Assembly: GCA_903896595.1 (NCBI GenBank) | Contig: CAITYL010000396.1 | Location: 1-45,788, forward strand | Origin: an uncultured Lentisphaerota bacterium | GTDB lineage: Bacteria; Verrucomicrobiota; Lentisphaeria; Oligosphaerales; CAITYL01 | DNA length: 45,788 nucleotides | Reading direction: 5' to 3' | In this document: positions 15,745-25,497 of the stretch, piece after piece | How positions within the stretch are numbered: position 1 is the stretch's first letter | Layout of the letters: each line of letters begins with the position of its first letter | Made by a program: the position numbers and the translations under genes | The notes under the pieces: generated by a model | What the model saw: only the letters and a program-made list of their open reading frames with translations | Told to the model about the DNA's origin: nothing | Databases searched by the model: none

Positions 15745-18700
15745 GGGCTTCGCCTGGTGCCACGGGTGAGGTGTGGACCGGCGGCGTGGGAGCCAGTTGG
15801 GCCAGGCCGGCCAGGACCGGATTCACGGCACATTCCAACGCGTTCACACAGGCGGCCCCCGGCGGATGGGTTTCCTGCTTCAGTGCGTTCTCGAGCGCTT
15901 CCGCCGCCGCCGTCACGGCCGGCATCGCGAGCATGGCGGCCACGCCCCGCAACGAATGGGCCACCTGGCGCGCGCCCTCCGCGTCGCCCCGCTCCACGGC
16001 GGCACGCAACTTGTCCATTTCCCGCGGCGTCTTCTGTCCGAACATGCGCAACATCTCCAGAAGAAACGTTTGGTTGCCCGAAACCCGCTTCAGCGCCGCC
16101 GTTAGATCAATGCCGGGCAGCGTCAACGGAAACGTTTCAAGCGTGACCGCCGCCGAAGGGGGTGGCGGCACCACCGGCACGACGGGGCGGGCGCGGGGGG
16201 CGATCCAGCGGGTCAGCACGGCGAGCAGCAGCTCCGGATCAATCGGTTTGGTCGTGTGATCATTCATGCCCGCGGCGAGACAACGGTCTTGGTCCACCTT
16301 CAGCGCATGCGCCGTCATGGCGATGACGGGCAGCGTGGTGAGCTGGAGTTCGTGGCGGATGAGACGCGTGGCCTCGCATCCATCCAGTTCCGGCATCTGC
16401 ACATCCATCAGCACGGCGTCGAAGCGGGCACTGTCCTGGCGAAGCATATCGACTGCTTGCCGGCCGTTGCCGGCGATGTCCACGGCCAGCCCGAATCCTT
16501 GCAGAATTTCACGCGCCACCTGCTGATTGATCGTGTTGTCTTCCACCACAAGCACCCGCGCCCCGGCCAAGACGTGTGCCGCCATCGGGTGCGCCGCCGG
16601 GGCGACCGGCGCCCGCGAGGACGCCAGGCTGAAGGCGGCCAGCACATGTTCAAGGAGCTGCGACGGGGTGACCGGCTTGACGAGAACGGGTTCCAGACCA
16701 AGCTGTTCCGCCTGGATCCGAACCTCCTCGCAACCATACGCCGTGATCATGAAGATGATCGGCGGCCGGGACAGTGGCAATTCGGCCTTGATCCGGCGGG
16801 CGGTTTCCAGCCCGTCCATGTCAGGCATTTTCCAGTCCAGCAGCACCAAATCGAAGGCCCCTTCGCCGCTCTGCTCCGCCCGGACCAGCTCGGTCAGGGC
16901 CGCGGCGCCGGAATCCACCGTCGCAACGGCAAAGTGCAGGGCGGCCAGCGCGTCCCGGAGAATGTCGCGTGCGGCTGGGTTGTCATCCACCACCAGCACC
17001 CGCAGTCCCCGCAGGTTTGGCGGAGCTTCGGAACGGCTGGCGCCGGTGACGGCAGGGATGGGAAACGGCAGGGTAAACGAGAAGGTGCTCCCGCGCCCCG
17101 AAACGCTCTCAACGCCGAGTTCGCCCCCCATGACGGCCACCAGCTTTCGGCTGATCGCCAACCCCAGCCCGGTGCCACCGTAGCGGCGCGTGGTGGAGCC
17201 GTCCGCCTGGGTGAACGCCTCAAAAAGCCGGGCCTGCTGCTCCGGCGAAATTCCGATTCCGGTATCCCGCACCGCAAAGCGGAGCCGGGCTTGATCGCCG
17301 GTCCGGTTGACCACCTCGACACTCACCACCACCTCTCCCTGCTCCGTGAACTTGACGGCGTTGCCGGCCAGATTGATGAGCACCTGACCAAGGCGCAGGG
17401 GGTCGCCCCGTAGGCTGTGCGGCGCCTGCGGATCCAGGCGGAAGAGAAATTCCAGACCTTTTTCACTGGCCTTCTGCGTCACCACGGTGGCGAGCTTGGT
17501 GAGCACCAATTCAAGGTCGAACGGGATTTGCTCCAGCTCCAGCTTGCCCGCCTCAATCTTGGAAAAATCGAGGATGTCATTGATCAACACCAGCAGGGCG
17601 GCGGCCGAGGTCTGGATCTTCTCCAGGTAGTCGTGCTGCTTGGGGGACAGGTCGGTCTTGAGGGCCAGGTGGGCGAGGCCGATCACCGCGTTCATGGGGG
17701 TGCGGATTTCATGGCTCATGTTGGCCAGAAATTCGCTCTTGGCCTGATTGGCCTGTTCGGCCCGCACCGTCATCTCGTTGGCCCGCTGGACCGCTTCGGA
17801 GAGGAGGTCATTGGCCACGGACAAATCGTGGGTGCGCCGCGTCACTTTGTCTTCGAGATGCTGCTGATGCTCGTGCAATTCGACTTCAGCCCGCTCACGC
17901 ACCCCGATTTCGGCCTGCAAGTTGCGGTTATAGCTCTCCAGTTTCGCCATGAACTCGTTGAAGTAGCGTGCCAGTTGCCCGATTTCATCACGGGAGCGGA
18001 CTTGCATGCGAAGGGCCAAATTGCCGCCGGCGCTGTTGGCAAAGTGCCGCATCAGTTCATTCAGAGGACGGGTGATAATGCCATTCAGCCACAGGGTCAG
18101 TGACAGGATCAGCAGCAACGAAATCACGACCGTGGCGAGAATGATGGCCCGGATGGTATGCAGCGGCCCATAAAATTCATCCCGATAGCTTGACGAGGCG
18201 ACAATCCAGTCGAATTCGGGGATGTAGTCAAATATCACCAGCTTCTCGCGGGGCCTACGCTCGCCGGGATTCTGCCAGGGGTAGAAGATTTCGCCGGTCC
18301 GGCGCGCGAGAATGTCCCGGACAAATAAGCGGCCGACGGAGTCCTTTGAGTTCAGGATGTTGGCGCCTTGCATCTGCGGATGCAGGATCAGCGTGCCCCG
18401 GCCGTCCATCACGCAGGCATAACCCGTTTTCCCAAAACGAACCGCCTCCACGCCGGCGCGGAAATCTTCCACATTGACCAGCGTGGAAAACTCGGCGCGG
18501 TAAGAGGAGGCGGAAATGATCCAATCCCACGGCGCAAAATAGGTCATGTAAAGCGCCTTGGGGCGCGCCACCCGTTCGCCCGGGTTGCTCCACTCGTACT
18601 CCACGTAGCCGTCTTTTCGTTGGATTTGCTGCCGCACAAAACCATAGGTCGAGATGTCGGCGCCGCGCAACTTGGGGTGGACCTCCAACACCCCCCGACT

Positions 18701-19102
18701 GTTGAGGCAGTACAGGTAACCCGTGGTGCCGATGGTTTGGCTGGCCAGCACCTGTTGAGCGCCCGCCTTCGCTTGGGCTTCGGTCAATTCCCCGCTTTGC
18801 TGGCGCTGGTAAAAGGACTGGACGATCTCCCGGTTTTTCTCGGCCACGGCCCGCAGGTAATTTCTGACCGAGGCATTGGCGGTGGTTTGCACCAGGTTCA
18901 CCAGAATGGCGGTCGCATTCGACAATTCGCTGCGGATGTTGCTTTCGATAGTCCGTTGCACATACGCATAGATGACCAGGTTTCCTGGCAGAATGACGAA
19001 GACAAACAAACCGGCAAACGACAAAGCCAATTTGGAACGGATGGGCAAATCGCGCAACCAGGCGGCCGGGGAAACCCGTTTTTTCGCAGGGTATTCAGGC
19101 AT
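15740..19102 (-). CDS. Hybrid sensor histidine kinase with duplicated Cache-like sensor, two REC domains and HPt
   Basis: A 1120-residue membrane phosphorelay kinase. TM1 lies at about 25-48. Two similar extracytoplasmic Cache-like modules follow (about 120-205 and 222-315, each with a [16 protein letters not shown] strand and a WIIxSSYRxEF end), then TM2 (317-338), HAMP, coiled coil, HisKA ([19 protein letters not shown], His about 463), HATPase ([25 protein letters not shown]), REC1 ([13 protein letters not shown]), REC2 ([13 protein letters not shown]) and HPt ([11 protein letters not shown], His about 1049). All phospho-acceptor residues are present. ATG 19102 is chosen over 19135. No response regulator with an output domain is adjacent, so its target is unknown. 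Confidence 0.94.
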   Translation of the reverse strand: MPEYPAKKRVSPAAWLRDLPIRSKLALSFAGLFVFVILPGNLVIYAYVQRTIESNIRSELSNATAILVNLVQTTANASVRNYLRAVAEKNREIVQSFYQRQQSGELTEAQAKAGAQQVLASQTIGTTGYLYCLNSRGVLEVHPKLRGADISTYGFVRQQIQRKDGYVEYEWSNPGERVARPKALYMTYFAPWDWIISASSYRAEFSTLVNVEDFRAGVEAVRFGKTGYACVMDGRGTLILHPQMQGANILNSKDSVGRLFVRDILARRTGEIFYPWQNPGERRPREKLVIFDYIPEFDWIVASSSYRDEFYGPLHTIRAIILATVVISLLLILSLTLWLNGIITRPLNELMRHFANSAGGNLALRMQVRSRDEIGQLARYFNEFMAKLESYNRNLQAEIGVRERAEVELHEHQQHLEDKVTRRTHDLSVANDLLSEAVQRANEMTVRAEQANQAKSEFLANMSHEIRTPMNAVIGLAHLALKTDLSPKQHDYLEKIQTSAAALLVLINDILDFSKIEAGKLELEQIPFDLELVLTKLATVVTQKASEKGLEFLFRLDPQAPHSLRGDPLRLGQVLINLAGNAVKFTEQGEVVVSVEVVNRTGDQARLRFAVRDTGIGISPEQQARLFEAFTQADGSTTRRYGGTGLGLAISRKLVAVMGGELGVESVSGRGSTFSFTLPFPIPAVTGASRSEAPPNLRGLRVLVVDDNPAARDILRDALAALHFAVATVDSGAAALTELVRAEQSGEGAFDLVLLDWKMPDMDGLETARRIKAELPLSRPPIIFMITAYGCEEVRIQAEQLGLEPVLVKPVTPSQLLEHVLAAFSLASSRAPVAPAAHPMAAHVLAGARVLVVEDNTINQQVAREILQGFGLAVDIAGNGRQAVDMLRQDSARFDAVLMDVQMPELDGCEATRLIRHELQLTTLPVIAMTAHALKVDQDRCLAAGMNDHTTKPIDPELLLAVLTRWIAPRARPVVPVVPPPPSAAVTLETFPLTLPGIDLTAALKRVSGNQTFLLEMLRMFGQKTPREMDKLRAAVERGDAEGARQVAHSLRGVAAMLAMPAVTAAAEALENALKQETHPPGAACVNALECAVNPVLAGLAQLAPTPPVHTSPVAPGEAH

Positions 19103-19208
19103 TTTAGTCGGCTTTCCGGTGCATGGCGGCGACATCCCGCAGGCGTAGGGATTTTATCATGCACGGCACCGGATGTCAAGCTCTAGCCGCAAGCGGGTGC
19201 ATGACCAT

Positions 19209-19381
19209 TAGCCTGGATTATTCATGAACGGCGAGCATTAAAGATCAAATATCCAACGATGAAAGAGAAATTGGAACAGAAGATCGCGAAGGCAGCGAAG
19301 GACATCCACGCACAACTGCACCATCCAAACTTTGCGATCTTCGCGTCCTTCTGTTCAAATTCATGAATAATTCAGGTTAGG
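19209..19381. repeat. Family C repeat with terminal inverted repeats, copy 2
   Basis: The outer ends are inverted (TAGCCTGGATTATTCATGAA at the left, TTCATGAATAATTCAGGTTA at the right). Inside is a palindrome of units (GAACAGAAGATCGCGAAGG ... CTTCGCGTCCTTCTGTTC). The same outer end recurs at 44555-44575. There is no coding capacity. It fills the gap between the kinase and the YceK-like gene. Confidence 0.85.
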
Positions 19382-19426
19382 CCGGTTGGCCCCTCCTTTT
19401 TCTGGAAAAGCCCCCCCGTCAAACCT
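19381..19426. repeat. Family A repeat, degenerate fragment
   Basis: GCCGGTTGGCCCCTCCTTTT with AAAAGCCCCCCCGTCAAACC resembles the core of the copies at 1782 and 23603 (CCGTCAAACC end). It directly follows a family C element and touches the stop of the YceK-like gene. Confidence 0.6.
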
Positions 19427-19724
19427 AGTTGAGCCTTTTCGCGGGATCATGCTTCAGGTCGTCTGGCAACATTACGGTGTCCAAGAGAGCTGAAAAGGGT
19501 AAATCAACGACGCTAAAAATTAAAAAGACTGGCCATCCGGTGGATTCATATGATTTCCAGAATTCACGATGCAAGGGAGCTATGACCATCATGCAATCAA
19601 CATAGGATGCATAATATGGGCATTCGTTACTGGTTAATTCATCACTATGAACCGCCATGCTCATGCAGCCGCTCATCGTAACAATTAATGGAGTAAATAA
19701 GAGATATAAAATTAGTTTCATCAT
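19425..19724 (-). CDS. YceK/YidQ-like lipoprotein
   Basis: A 99-residue lipoprotein with a signal ending in VTMSGC (cysteine 20). The C-terminal DLPFSALLDTVMLPDDLKHD matches the DxPxSxxxDTxxLPxDL signature of the YceK/DUF1375 family, whose role is unknown. The start region is odd: the bases right before ATGATG are a family C repeat (cacagaggcacggagac when read on this strand), so its GGAG is the apparent ribosome site. Confidence 0.8.
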   Translation of the reverse strand: MMKLILYLLFTPLIVTMSGCMSMAVHSDELTSNECPYYASYVDCMMVIAPLHREFWKSYESTGWPVFLIFSVVDLPFSALLDTVMLPDDLKHDPAKRLN

Positions 19725-19756
19725 GTCTCCGTGCCTCTGTGTCTCTGTGAGAAAAC
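19724..19756. repeat. Family C tandem units upstream of the YceK-like gene
   Basis: Read on the minus strand, CACAGAGACACAGAGGCACG is a run of the same unit type as at 42821-42851. It lies between the mutM stop and the start of the lipoprotein gene and appears to provide its Shine-Dalgarno sequence. Confidence 0.7.
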
Positions 19757-19775
19757 AGTACGGCGATCGGAATTG

Positions 19776-20609
19776 TCATTTTTGACAGTGCTGACAATAA
19801 AAGCTGGAGCGGCCGGCAATGACCAGGCGGTGAATCTTGGCGCGCGCGCCACAGGTGACGCAGGGCTCACCGTCGCGGCCGTAGACCTGCAAGTTCACAT
19901 CAAAGCGGCCGGCATTGCCGTCCACGTCGCGGAAATCGCTGATGGTGGTGCCGCCGCACTGCACCGCCTCCGCCAGTACCGCACGGACCGCCGCCGCCAG
20001 CTTGTCCCAGGCGCGCCGCTTCAGGTCGCCCGCCGGGCGTTGCGGCCGGACGCCCGCCCGGAAGCAGGCCTCGCTGGCGTAGATATTGCCGACCCCGGCC
20101 ACCACCGCCTGGTCCAACAGTAAGGCCTTCACGGCGCATCGGCGGCCGCGGCCGGCGGCGGCCAGCACCGCGCCGGAGAAACCGTCTTCCAATGGCTCGG
20201 GACCGAGCCCCGCCAGTTCCGACGGTTCCGCCCCCGGTGCCGGCAACCGGCACAACCGGACCTGACCGAACCCGCGCGGATCGATATACCGCCAGGCTTG
20301 GCCGTTGTCGAGGGTCCATTCCACCCGCGCATGCTTTTCCCGCGGTTCCGTCTTCGGACAAACCCGAAAATGCCCCGTCATGCCCAGGTGCAGCAGCAGG
20401 GCGTGCCGGCCGGTCAATTCGACCACCAGGTATTTGGCGCGCCGGCGCACAGCGAGAATCTGCCGCCCCGCCAGCGCCGCCTGCAGCGCCGGCTCATGCA
20501 GCGGCGTCCGCAGGGGTCCCGGAAACACGTGTACGGCCACCACCCGCCGCCCGCCCAGCCGCGGCGCCAGCGCCCGACAGACCGTTTCCACTTCCGGTAA
20601 TTCCGGCAT
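19776..20609 (-). CDS. mutM: Formamidopyrimidine-DNA glycosylase MutM (Fpg)
   Basis: Removes oxidised purines such as 8-oxoguanine and cuts the abasic site. The N-terminus MPELPEVETVCRALAP has the catalytic Pro2 and Glu3. LLDQAVVAGVGNIYASEACF is the H2TH region, and the end has the zinc finger CVTCGAR...FYCQHCQK that holds the DNA-binding loop. At 277 residues the length is normal. AAGGTGG precedes the ATG. It is the last gene of a likely operon with ftsK and the secreted phosphodiesterase-like gene, 44 bp after the latter. Confidence 0.96.
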   Translation of the reverse strand: MPELPEVETVCRALAPRLGGRRVVAVHVFPGPLRTPLHEPALQAALAGRQILAVRRRAKYLVVELTGRHALLLHLGMTGHFRVCPKTEPREKHARVEWTLDNGQAWRYIDPRGFGQVRLCRLPAPGAEPSELAGLGPEPLEDGFSGAVLAAAGRGRRCAVKALLLDQAVVAGVGNIYASEACFRAGVRPQRPAGDLKRRAWDKLAAAVRAVLAEAVQCGGTTISDFRDVDGNAGRFDVNLQVYGRDGEPCVTCGARAKIHRLVIAGRSSFYCQHCQK

Positions 20610-20653
20610 GTTCCACCTTGGTATTCAGAACGATGTGCGGCACGCCACGACCA

Positions 20654-21460
20654 TCAGCGGGGGTAAACCATTTCAGCCCAAACCGGCTTGTGATCGGATA
20701 ATGGTTTTTTCAGCTCAATAATGCCCCCGGCAACGGCATGTCCGCCCGAAGCACCATCATGAAGGATGTGGTCAATCACGCCTTCCCGCTGCTTCGGATC
20801 AAGGGCATTCCATGTATACAGGGACGATACGTCCATCTTTAAATCATCCCAGGTGGAGGTTAGCCCCACCTTTGCCAGCACGAGCATGTCGGGATCGCCG
20901 AGAGTATTATTGAAGTCACCCACCACCAGCAACCGCTGGCCAATCGCCTTGGACAGCACAGAAGCAACCAACGCCCGGGCATGCCCGTCCCCGGTTTGGG
21001 ACTTGCAGAGATGAATGGAAACCAGGGTGACGGGCAGGCCGCGAATGGTGGTGGTGGCCATGACGGCGGAACCCGGGTTCCATCCCGTTTTCGCCTCCAG
21101 ACGGCATTCCCGCGCCCCTTCCAAAGGCGTCCGGCTGAGAATGCTCTTGTACTTGTTGACATGGTTGGCCGACGAGATGGCCCCCACGTAACAGTAGTTC
21201 ATGCCCAACACGGCGCCGACCCGGGCGGTCCAGTCGCCATTCGGCGCCTCATTGAACCCAATGACGTCCAAGGCATAGGGTTTGAACATGGCACCGATTT
21301 GTTCGGGCGTGGCGCTGCGGCTGAATTCCACGTTATAGGAGGCCACGCGGACATGGGCCGCGTCGTCCGCCGCCGCTCCGCCGGCCAGGCAAACCCCCGT
21401 GCTCCCGCACAAAAGGAGGATGAGCATCCGACTAACCGTGTTTGCCCGTGACAGATTCAT
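20654..21460 (-). CDS. Secreted endonuclease/exonuclease/phosphatase-family protein
   Basis: A metal-dependent phosphodiesterase fold of the DNase I/exonuclease III superfamily. Starting at ATG 21460 it has a signal peptide (MLILLLCGSTGVCLAGGAAA within the first 30 residues), then VASYNVEFS, IGFNEAPNGDW, VVGDFNNTLGDPDM, GVIDHILHDG and LSDHKPVWAEM: the Asn, Glu, Asp-x-Asn, Asp-His and terminal Ser-Asp-His motifs of the family are all there. The substrate (nucleic acid, phospholipid or phosphosugar) cannot be told. The start is 5 bases after the ftsK stop, with GAGGG upstream, so the genes are co-transcribed. Confidence 0.88.
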   Translation of the reverse strand: MNLSRANTVSRMLILLLCGSTGVCLAGGAAADDAAHVRVASYNVEFSRSATPEQIGAMFKPYALDVIGFNEAPNGDWTARVGAVLGMNYCYVGAISSANHVNKYKSILSRTPLEGARECRLEAKTGWNPGSAVMATTTIRGLPVTLVSIHLCKSQTGDGHARALVASVLSKAIGQRLLVVGDFNNTLGDPDMLVLAKVGLTSTWDDLKMDVSSLYTWNALDPKQREGVIDHILHDGASGGHAVAGGIIELKKPLSDHKPVWAEMVYPR

Positions 21461-21464
21461 TTTA

Positions 21465-23429
21465 TCAACCCTCTTCATCCAGAAAGATTTCACGGGGGGC
21501 GGCACCGACCTGGGGGCCGACAATGCCGCGCTTCTCAAGGATTTCCATGATCAGCGCCGCCTTGTTGTAGCCGATGCGGAGCCGGCGTTGAACATAGCTC
21601 GTGGTGGCGCGGCGGTCGCGCCGGATGATCTCGACGGCCTGCTCGACCAGCGCCTCATCCTCGCCGCCGCCCGCCTCCCCGGCCAGCACCGGCTCCAGCC
21701 CCGGCAGCACCGCCTGCTGTGGCTGGAGGATTTCCGGCCGCATCTGGGCCGGCGCTTGCTCGGCGGCCCGGCGGACCACGCGGGTGATTTCCTCGTCCGA
21801 AACCATGGGCGCCTGGACCCGCGCAAAACGCGCACCGGTGGGGGGCTTGAACAGCAGGTCGCCGCGCCCCAGCAGGCTTTCCGCGCCCTTGCCGTCCAGA
21901 ATGGTGCGCGAATCCACCTGCGACACCACCTGAAAGGCGATGCGTGTCGGATAATTGGCCTTGATGATGCCGGTGATGACATTAACGCTCGGCCGCTGGG
22001 TGGCGACAATGGTGTGAATGCCCACCGCGCGGGAGAGCTGGGCGATCCGGGCCAGCAGATCCTCGACCTCGTCGCCGACGGTGAGCATGATGTCCGCCAA
22101 CTCGTCAATGACCAGCACCAGAAAAGGCAGCCGGCCGGGGATCGGATTGCCCGCGTCATCCACCTCACCGGCCTCCGGAAGACGCTTATTGAACCCTTCC
22201 AGATTGCGCACGCCGACCTTGGCCAGCACGGTGTAGCGCCACTGCATTTCCGCCACCACCCAGCGCAGGGCGGGCACCACCTGCCGGGGGTCGGAGATGA
22301 CCGGGGCCAGCAGATGCGGCAGGTCACGATAAATGGCGAACTCGACCACCTTGGGATCCACCAGGATCAGCTTCAAGTCAGCCGGGGAAAAACGCAGCAT
22401 CAGGGAGACCAGCATGGAATTCATGCACACCGACTTGCCGCTGCCGGTGGCGCCGGCAATCAGCAGGTGCGGCGCCCGGGCCAGGTCCAGAAACACATTC
22501 TCGCCGCGAATGTCGCGGCCGACCGGCAGCGGAATTTGCGCCCGATCCCGCGACGCGGACGGTGGTTCCAGCAACGACCGCAGCCGCACCACCGCCGGAA
22601 ACTGGTTGGGCACTTCGATGCCGACCACCCGCTGGCCCGGCACCGGCGCCAGAATGCGCAGGCTTTCCGCCGCCAGGTCCATGGCCAGATTGTTGCCAAT
22701 GCCGCTGACCGCTTCCACCTTGACCCCGGGCGCCGGAGTGATCTCGAACAGCGTCACCCGCGGTCCGCTCACCGCGCCGGTGACTTCGGCGTCAATGCCA
22801 AAATTATCCAGCGTGCTTTGGATGATCGCTTTTTTCTCGTTGACTTCCTCGGGCGAGACCGTCACTTCCGCCGCAGTGGATAGTTCCAGCAAGTCGATGC
22901 CGGGCGGCACGTAGTCTGTGTACGGCGCCGCGGGCGGAATCGCGGGAACGGGCTCCGGTTCGGGCTCAGGCGGCGGCTCCGGAAGGGGGGCAGACTCGGC
23001 AAGGGGCGCGACCAGCGGCGGCGCGGCTGTCATGTCCACCCGTGCGGAGTCCGCCAGTTCATCTTCGTCCGGAGTGACCACGCGAACGCCACGGGCGGCC
23101 ACGGCGGCCCGGGCGGCGGCCCGCGCCCGTTCCAGCCGGGCCTGCTGGCGTTCCGCCGCCGTCATTTGCCGTTCCGCCCGCGCCCGCTGCCGGGCCAGAA
23201 ACCGCTTGCGCATCTGTGCGGACAACGCATCCTCGGCGGCATCCGCGGCATTCCCGGGCGCCGCCTCGTCCCCAATGCCCAGGCCGCAGGCGCGCAACAG
23301 CCAGACCACGCCATCCGCAAGGGGGTTTTCCACGCAAAACGCGGCAAAGCCCAGCCGCAAACGCGCCCAAAAACCGGCCGGCTCCGGCGGTGGGGGGTCG
23401 TCAGACAGGTTGGATCTGAATTCGTTCAT
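21465..23429 (-). CDS. ftsK: FtsK/SpoIIIE-family DNA translocase without N-terminal membrane domain
   Basis: A hexameric ATPase that pumps DNA toward the dif site at division. The motor has GATGSGKSVCMNSMLVSLML (Walker A, about 324-331) and LVIDELADIM (Walker B). A C-terminal winged-helix gamma domain (VEQAVEIIRRDRRATTSYVQ, RLRIGYNKAALIMEILEKRG) reads KOPS sequences. The first 190 residues have no run that could form the usual four transmembrane helices. Instead there is an Arg/Ala-rich predicted coiled coil (about 70-115) and a Pro/Glu-rich linker. ATG 23429 is chosen. At 654 residues it is shorter than FtsK of E. coli (1329) or SpoIIIE (about 790). Confidence 0.92.
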   Translation of the reverse strand: MNEFRSNLSDDPPPPEPAGFWARLRLGFAAFCVENPLADGVVWLLRACGLGIGDEAAPGNAADAAEDALSAQMRKRFLARQRARAERQMTAAERQQARLERARAAARAAVAARGVRVVTPDEDELADSARVDMTAAPPLVAPLAESAPLPEPPPEPEPEPVPAIPPAAPYTDYVPPGIDLLELSTAAEVTVSPEEVNEKKAIIQSTLDNFGIDAEVTGAVSGPRVTLFEITPAPGVKVEAVSGIGNNLAMDLAAESLRILAPVPGQRVVGIEVPNQFPAVVRLRSLLEPPSASRDRAQIPLPVGRDIRGENVFLDLARAPHLLIAGATGSGKSVCMNSMLVSLMLRFSPADLKLILVDPKVVEFAIYRDLPHLLAPVISDPRQVVPALRWVVAEMQWRYTVLAKVGVRNLEGFNKRLPEAGEVDDAGNPIPGRLPFLVLVIDELADIMLTVGDEVEDLLARIAQLSRAVGIHTIVATQRPSVNVITGIIKANYPTRIAFQVVSQVDSRTILDGKGAESLLGRGDLLFKPPTGARFARVQAPMVSDEEITRVVRRAAEQAPAQMRPEILQPQQAVLPGLEPVLAGEAGGGEDEALVEQAVEIIRRDRRATTSYVQRRLRIGYNKAALIMEILEKRGIVGPQVGAAPREIFLDEEG

Positions 23430-23470
23430 GGGACGGCTGGCAATATCGCCGCACCCGCGCCATCGGCAAA

Positions 23471-23538
23471 TGCAGTTCCGCAGGCCGCCCGGTTGCCTCA
23501 ATCAGTGTCCAGCGCGCGAACGGCCTGCGGAATCCGCA
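23471..23538. repeat. Inverted repeat related to the family A end sequence
   Basis: TTCCGCAGGCCGC and CGGCCTGCGGAATCCGCA face each other across 32 bases, the same arms as at 15597-15668. It lies just upstream of the ftsK start, so it would sit in the promoter or leader of the ftsK operon. Confidence 0.8.
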
Positions 23539-23602
23539 CAACAGCCCCCATTTTAGCGTTTAACGGTGATACGTGATAGAGAAAGTTCACACCCGATTTG
23601 GT

Positions 23603-23709
23603 CATGACATTGTTGTCGAATGATGTTGGGAACCCCCTTTTGAGGAAAGGCGGTTCCCAAACCCTCCGTCAAACCTGTCTGTGCCTTTTTGCGGATTCCG
23701 CAGGCCGCC
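23603..23709. repeat. Family A repeat, copy 3 (full length, inverted)
   Basis: This copy joins the two versions seen elsewhere. It opens CATGACATTGTTGTCGAATG as at 1782 and 15539, has the GGGAACCCCC...GGCGGTTCCC palindrome, and continues CCCTCCGTCAAACCTGTCTG to TGCGGATTCCGCAGGCCGCC as the complement of 37-134 and 15650-15744. It defines the full unit of about 107 bp. Confidence 0.9.
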
Positions 23710-23759
23710 CTTGGCGTCCCAATCGTGATCTGGTACACGAATGTCCTCGACCGAATAGA

Positions 23760-25497
23760 TTAAACTGCCGCCTGCGCCAGCAGACCGTCCATTCGGGTCA
23801 GTCGGCCGCGCTCAATACGGGCCATCATCCACATCGACCCGATCAGGGCAAGGTTGGTGCCGAGGTTGGCGACGGTGAAGAGAATGGCGGCGGTTTCCAT
23901 CCGCAGGTTGACCGTCACCACCACCTGGGCGACCCAGAGCGGAAGCATCAGCAGGAACTGAAGCCCGACGGCGATCACGCACCCGTGGTGAATGATGCCG
24001 TTGCGGAGCGGTTCGCCGTTGCGGCTTCGCGCCATGTCGCGGCGAAGCTGGATTTCTACCCATTTCCACAGCAGCCAAATCGCCACCGCCGCCGGCAGCA
24101 GAATCGCGCCGTGCCAGAACAAGGCACAGGACATCTGCTTGAGGTGCATCCAGTACATCAGCGGCAGGATCAGCACCCCCGACAGCAGCATGATCGCCTG
24201 GTAGATATGGAGCGTCAGGCCAACCCAGTACGACTGCGGACCGACGGTGATCACGATCGGCATCTCCTCCACCCCGCTCGGGCTCCAGGAGGCCGGCGGA
24301 TGGTAATGGGCGTCGCCGCCCAACTCATACCATTTCCGGTAGACCAACAAGACGACAACGGCCGCCGCCGCGGCAAACACGATGTTCCAGACCACGATGA
24401 ACCGATAGGCGAAATCGGAGCCGTGAAAGACGCTCTTCATCAGGTCCATGAAGGCACCGGCCACCAGCCCGGCCGTCAGCGCGCAGAACGAGCGAAGCAA
24501 CGCCTGCGCCGAACAGAACTGCCCGAACCGGGACTGCGGAAACAGCCGCATGTCCCGGGGGAACGTGCAACCGCCGGCCAGCGCCCCCTGGAAAGCCCCG
24601 ACCAGCCCGCCCCCCACGCACAGCCAAAAGTAATAGGTTGCCGGCAGGCTAATGAAGATCCACACCCAGCCCATCGCCGTCCCCGCCACCCCGAACACCG
24701 TCAGATAAACGGAGACCCGCAACGGATGCCAGCGGTCAATGAAGATCGCGGTGAAATACATCGCCACCAGCGACGCCACCGCGTTGATCGCCCCCAGCTT
24801 CCCGATCTGCTCCAGCGTCAAGCCCATTTGCCGGCTGAAGAAAACACCGAACACCCCGATCGCCCCGGCGGCGGCCTGAATCCCGGTCAACCCGAAGACC
24901 AGCCAGTAAAACGTGTTGGAAAAAGATTCCTTGAGAAAGGCGGTGACCACATGAAGCTTGGATGTTTTCACCGCCTCCGGGTCGGCTTCCTCAAAGGGCG
25001 GATATTGCCCCTCCTTGACCATGAACAGACCAGGCCGAAGCCGACCAGGTAAAGCACGGCCGCCCCCAGCATGATCTCCCGCATATTGGATTCGGCATAC
25101 TTGAAAATGAAATAGTTGTAGAGGGCGCCGGCCGCCGTGCCCACGATCCGGAACAGCCCAACAAAGCGCGCCAGGAATTGCGGCGGCCCCATTTGCTGCG
25201 GTAGCGGTCGCTCTTAAAACTGACGTACGGGCAGATGGTCATGTTCAGGAGGCCGGGGATGGTCGATAGGATCAGCCCCATCACCAGATTGGAACATCCC
25301 AGTGCCTTCAGCTTCAGTGGCAGCACGCTTGGCACCACCGTTTCCATCAGGGTAAAGCAGAAATCGCCCCACAGCAGCCACGCAAACAGCACGACCAGTC
25401 CGACCTTGGTGTAGGTCAGGGTGCCGCAATGGTAGGTTCTAGGATTACGGCTGGTGCCGCCGTTGGTCTCGCCTGTTAGTTTTGCCGCATTAATCAT
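23760..25497 (-). pseudogene. MFS sugar-transporter gene with two frameshifts
   Basis: The pieces join into one major-facilitator transporter of about 570 residues. From ATG 25497, the first part has LLWGDFCFTLMETVVPSVLP and SFKSDRYRSKWGRR (the family's loop 2-3 motif). The frame then changes near 25180 (equivalent to 4 bases missing), giving FLARFVGLFRIVGTAAGALY and LYLVGFGLVC. It changes again near 25024 (one base missing) into VKEGQYPPFEE and the last eight or so helices. No single product is possible unless the sequence is wrong or recoding occurs. It overlaps the preceding gene's stop by 8 bp, so it was the terminal importer of the glycan locus. Confidence 0.8.

Noticed and set aside
16256..17413. 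Long open frame (385 codons) on the plus strand, opposite the histidine kinase
   Set aside because: The opposite strand encodes clear HATPase and REC motifs. The plus-strand product is rich in His, Arg and Gly with no motif, as expected of a mirror frame in GC-rich DNA.
21399..22883. 494-codon open frame opposite ftsK
   Set aside because: Low-complexity, His/Arg-rich product with no family features; ftsK motifs are unambiguous on the minus strand.
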